DNA of 7,599 nt from Clostridia bacterium (GTDB lineage: Bacteria > Bacillota_A > Clostridia > Christensenellales > UBA1242): the NCBI GenBank assembly GCA_017403205.1, contig JAFQOM010000092.1:1-7599 (forward strand), written 5' to 3'. Below are positions 6,509-7,599 of the stretch, in pieces. The translations under genes and the position numbers were made by a program. Under the pieces are notes generated by a model. It was given only the letters and a program-made list of their open reading frames with translations, was not told where the DNA came from and did no database searches. Position 1 is the stretch's first letter. Every line of letters starts with the position of its first letter.

Positions 6509-6537
6509 AATGTAGCATAAATATATTTAAATGTAAA
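6509..6537 (-). promoter_or_regulatory. possible promoter of the 172-residue gene
   Basis: On the minus strand TTTACA (6532-6537, 5 of 6) is 17 bp from TACATT (6509-6514, 4 of 6). The latter is preceded by TGC, an extended -10. The start would fall near 6502, which leaves almost no leader and puts the GAGG site at the transcript end. The gene may instead depend on read-through from ftsW. Confidence 0.35.
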
Positions 6538-6570
6538 TAGCATTAAAAAACTCATATTTTTTTGTAGGTT

Positions 6571-7599
6571 TTATATTTTGTTTAAAGCATGATTAGAAAA
6601 ACAATATATTTTGCTTTGCTTATCAATATTTAATAAAACACCAATAGCTGACATAAAAACAATTATGCTAGTTGAGCCAGCACTTATAAATGGAAGCGGT
6701 AAACCTGTTGGTGGGATTGAACCAGACACAACTGCTATGTTTAATAATGTTTGAACAATAATAACCGCAGTAATTCCTGCCGCCAAATAACAACCGAATT
6801 TGTTTTTTGAATTAATTGCAATTTTTATACCGCAAATACAAATAATAAAATATATTAAAATGATTAAAATTGAACCTATCAATCCAAATTCTTCTGCAAT
6901 CACACTAAATATAAAGTCGCTCTCTGCGAATGGTAAAAACAAATATTTTTGCCTAGAGTTAAACAACCCTACACCAAACAAACCGCCACTGCCTATTGAA
7001 AAAAAGGATTGAATTAATTGATAACCCTCCCCTTTTGGACTTGCCCAAGGATTTATAAACGCCATTAAGCGTAAAAGCCTGTATGGCTCGATTATAATTA
7101 AAATTGGCAAAAGACATAAGGCTGGTATAAGCAAGCAAAAAAATTGTTTTTTTGATAATCCCCCAGCATAAAGCATTATAAAAACAACAAGCCCAACACA
7201 AACTGTAATTGACATATTAGGCTCTGTTATAATTAACAAACAAATTGTTGCGCCCGCTAATAAAACTGGTAGTATACCTTTAAATGTTTTAACCTGATCT
7301 GTTTTTTTTGATAAATGTGTTGCTGCAAACATAACAAAGGCAAATTTTGCAATTTCGCTTGGTTGAATAGTAAAGCCTGGCAATCTAATCCATCTTTTTG
7401 CACCATAATTTTCTACCCCTATACCAGGTATAAACACCAAAACAAGCAAAATAATGCTGGCAATAAACAATAAATTTGAAAATTTTTGCAGTTTATTGTA
7501 ATCGATTTTTGAAAACAAAATCATAAAAATTAGCCCAATAAAAAAGCCAAATGCCTGTTTTATTAAAAAAAAATAAGGATTATTATAATTTTTTTGAGC
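6571..7599 (-). CDS. ftsW: septal peptidoglycan glycosyltransferase FtsW (5' end beyond the window)
   Basis: SEDS-family polytopic membrane protein (FtsW/RodA/SpoVE) that polymerises lipid II into septal glycan strands with a partner class B penicillin-binding protein. Visible are 342 residues; the frame stays open to the right edge. The ATG at 7524 is internal, because upstream codons encode NPYFFLIKQ and a hydrophobic stretch that match the family before SKIDYNKL. Only the first transmembrane segment or so (perhaps 30-50 residues) is missing. Landmarks: GAKRWIRLPGFTIQPSEIAK, then ITEPNMSITV, then QSFFSIGSGGLFGVGLFNSRQKYLFLP, and FAESDFIFSVIAEEFG, whose Asp (visible residue 228) is the conserved catalytic candidate. 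The C-terminal signature is SIPPTGLPLPFISAGSTS. The nearby murA and ftsQ favour FtsW over RodA or SpoVE. No terminator is seen after the TAA stop. Confidence 0.93.
   Translation of the reverse strand, partial: AQKNYNNPYFFLIKQAFGFFIGLIFMILFSKIDYNKLQKFSNLLFIASIILLVLVFIPGIGVENYGAKRWIRLPGFTIQPSEIAKFAFVMFAATHLSKKTDQVKTFKGILPVLLAGATICLLIITEPNMSITVCVGLVVFIMLYAGGLSKKQFFCLLIPALCLLPILIIIEPYRLLRLMAFINPWASPKGEGYQLIQSFFSIGSGGLFGVGLFNSRQKYLFLPFAESDFIFSVIAEEFGLIGSILIILIYFIICICGIKIAINSKNKFGCYLAAGITAVIIVQTLLNIAVVSGSIPPTGLPLPFISAGSTSIIVFMSAIGVLLNIDKQSKIYCFSNHALNKI

Noticed and set aside
6800..7201. Short frames on both strands inside ftsW (70 and 80 codons)
   Set aside because: They are out-of-frame or antisense shadows of a clear FtsW coding sequence, without ribosome sites.
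6571..7524. ftsW starting at the ATG at 7524 (317 residues)
   Set aside because: The reading frame continues upstream to the window edge and encodes family-like sequence (NPYFFLIKQ plus a hydrophobic segment). That ATG is internal and the gene is cut by the edge.

Overview
The window is AT-rich, low-GC bacterial DNA that uses the standard genetic code (Trp is TGG, and TGA serves as a stop). Every gene called here lies on the minus strand, so reading order runs from the right end to the left. Bacillota-type Shine-Dalgarno sites (GGAGG, GGGAG, AGGA), consensus sigma-A promoters, a divIB/ftsQ-like gene, and a lipoprotein with Listeria-Bacteroides repeats plus BspA-type leucine-rich repeats suggest a low-GC, Gram-positive, probably host-associated anaerobe (Clostridia-like). 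The sequence alone does not fix the lineage.

In transcription order: (1) ftsW enters from the right edge (7599 to 6571) with its 5' end outside the window. (2) A 172-residue hypothetical protein (6488 to 5970) follows, then a good terminator (5862-5893). (3) A large single-gene cassette comes next: a perfect-hexamer promoter (TTGACA, 18 bp, TATAAT; 5816-5845), an 892-residue repeat lipoprotein (5781 to 3103) and its own terminator (3056-3087). (4) murA (2847 to 1597) and ftsQ/divIB (1562 to 723) form a tight pair. (5) A 28-codon, very basic small gene (604 to 518) follows, ending at a 12-bp-stem terminator (427-465). (6) A tRNA operon, Gly(GCC)-Val(UAC)-Cys(GCA), occupies 239 to 1 behind a consensus promoter (275-303).

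The genes ftsW, murA and ftsQ belong to the division and cell wall (dcw) cluster: septal peptidoglycan polymerase, first committed enzyme of peptidoglycan precursor synthesis, and divisome scaffold. The notable point is the roughly 3.7 kb between ftsW and murA. Many relatives carry murG and/or murB around this position; here there is an orphan gene and an insulated, strongly promoted surface lipoprotein instead. The lipoprotein gene shows clear segmental duplication: 91-, 74- and 47-nt perfect repeats spaced 501 or 432 nt apart, a difference of exactly one 69-nt leucine-rich repeat. The least explained element is the 28-residue, +9 charged peptide gene between ftsQ and the tRNAs. I found no CRISPR array, insertion sequence or phage gene.
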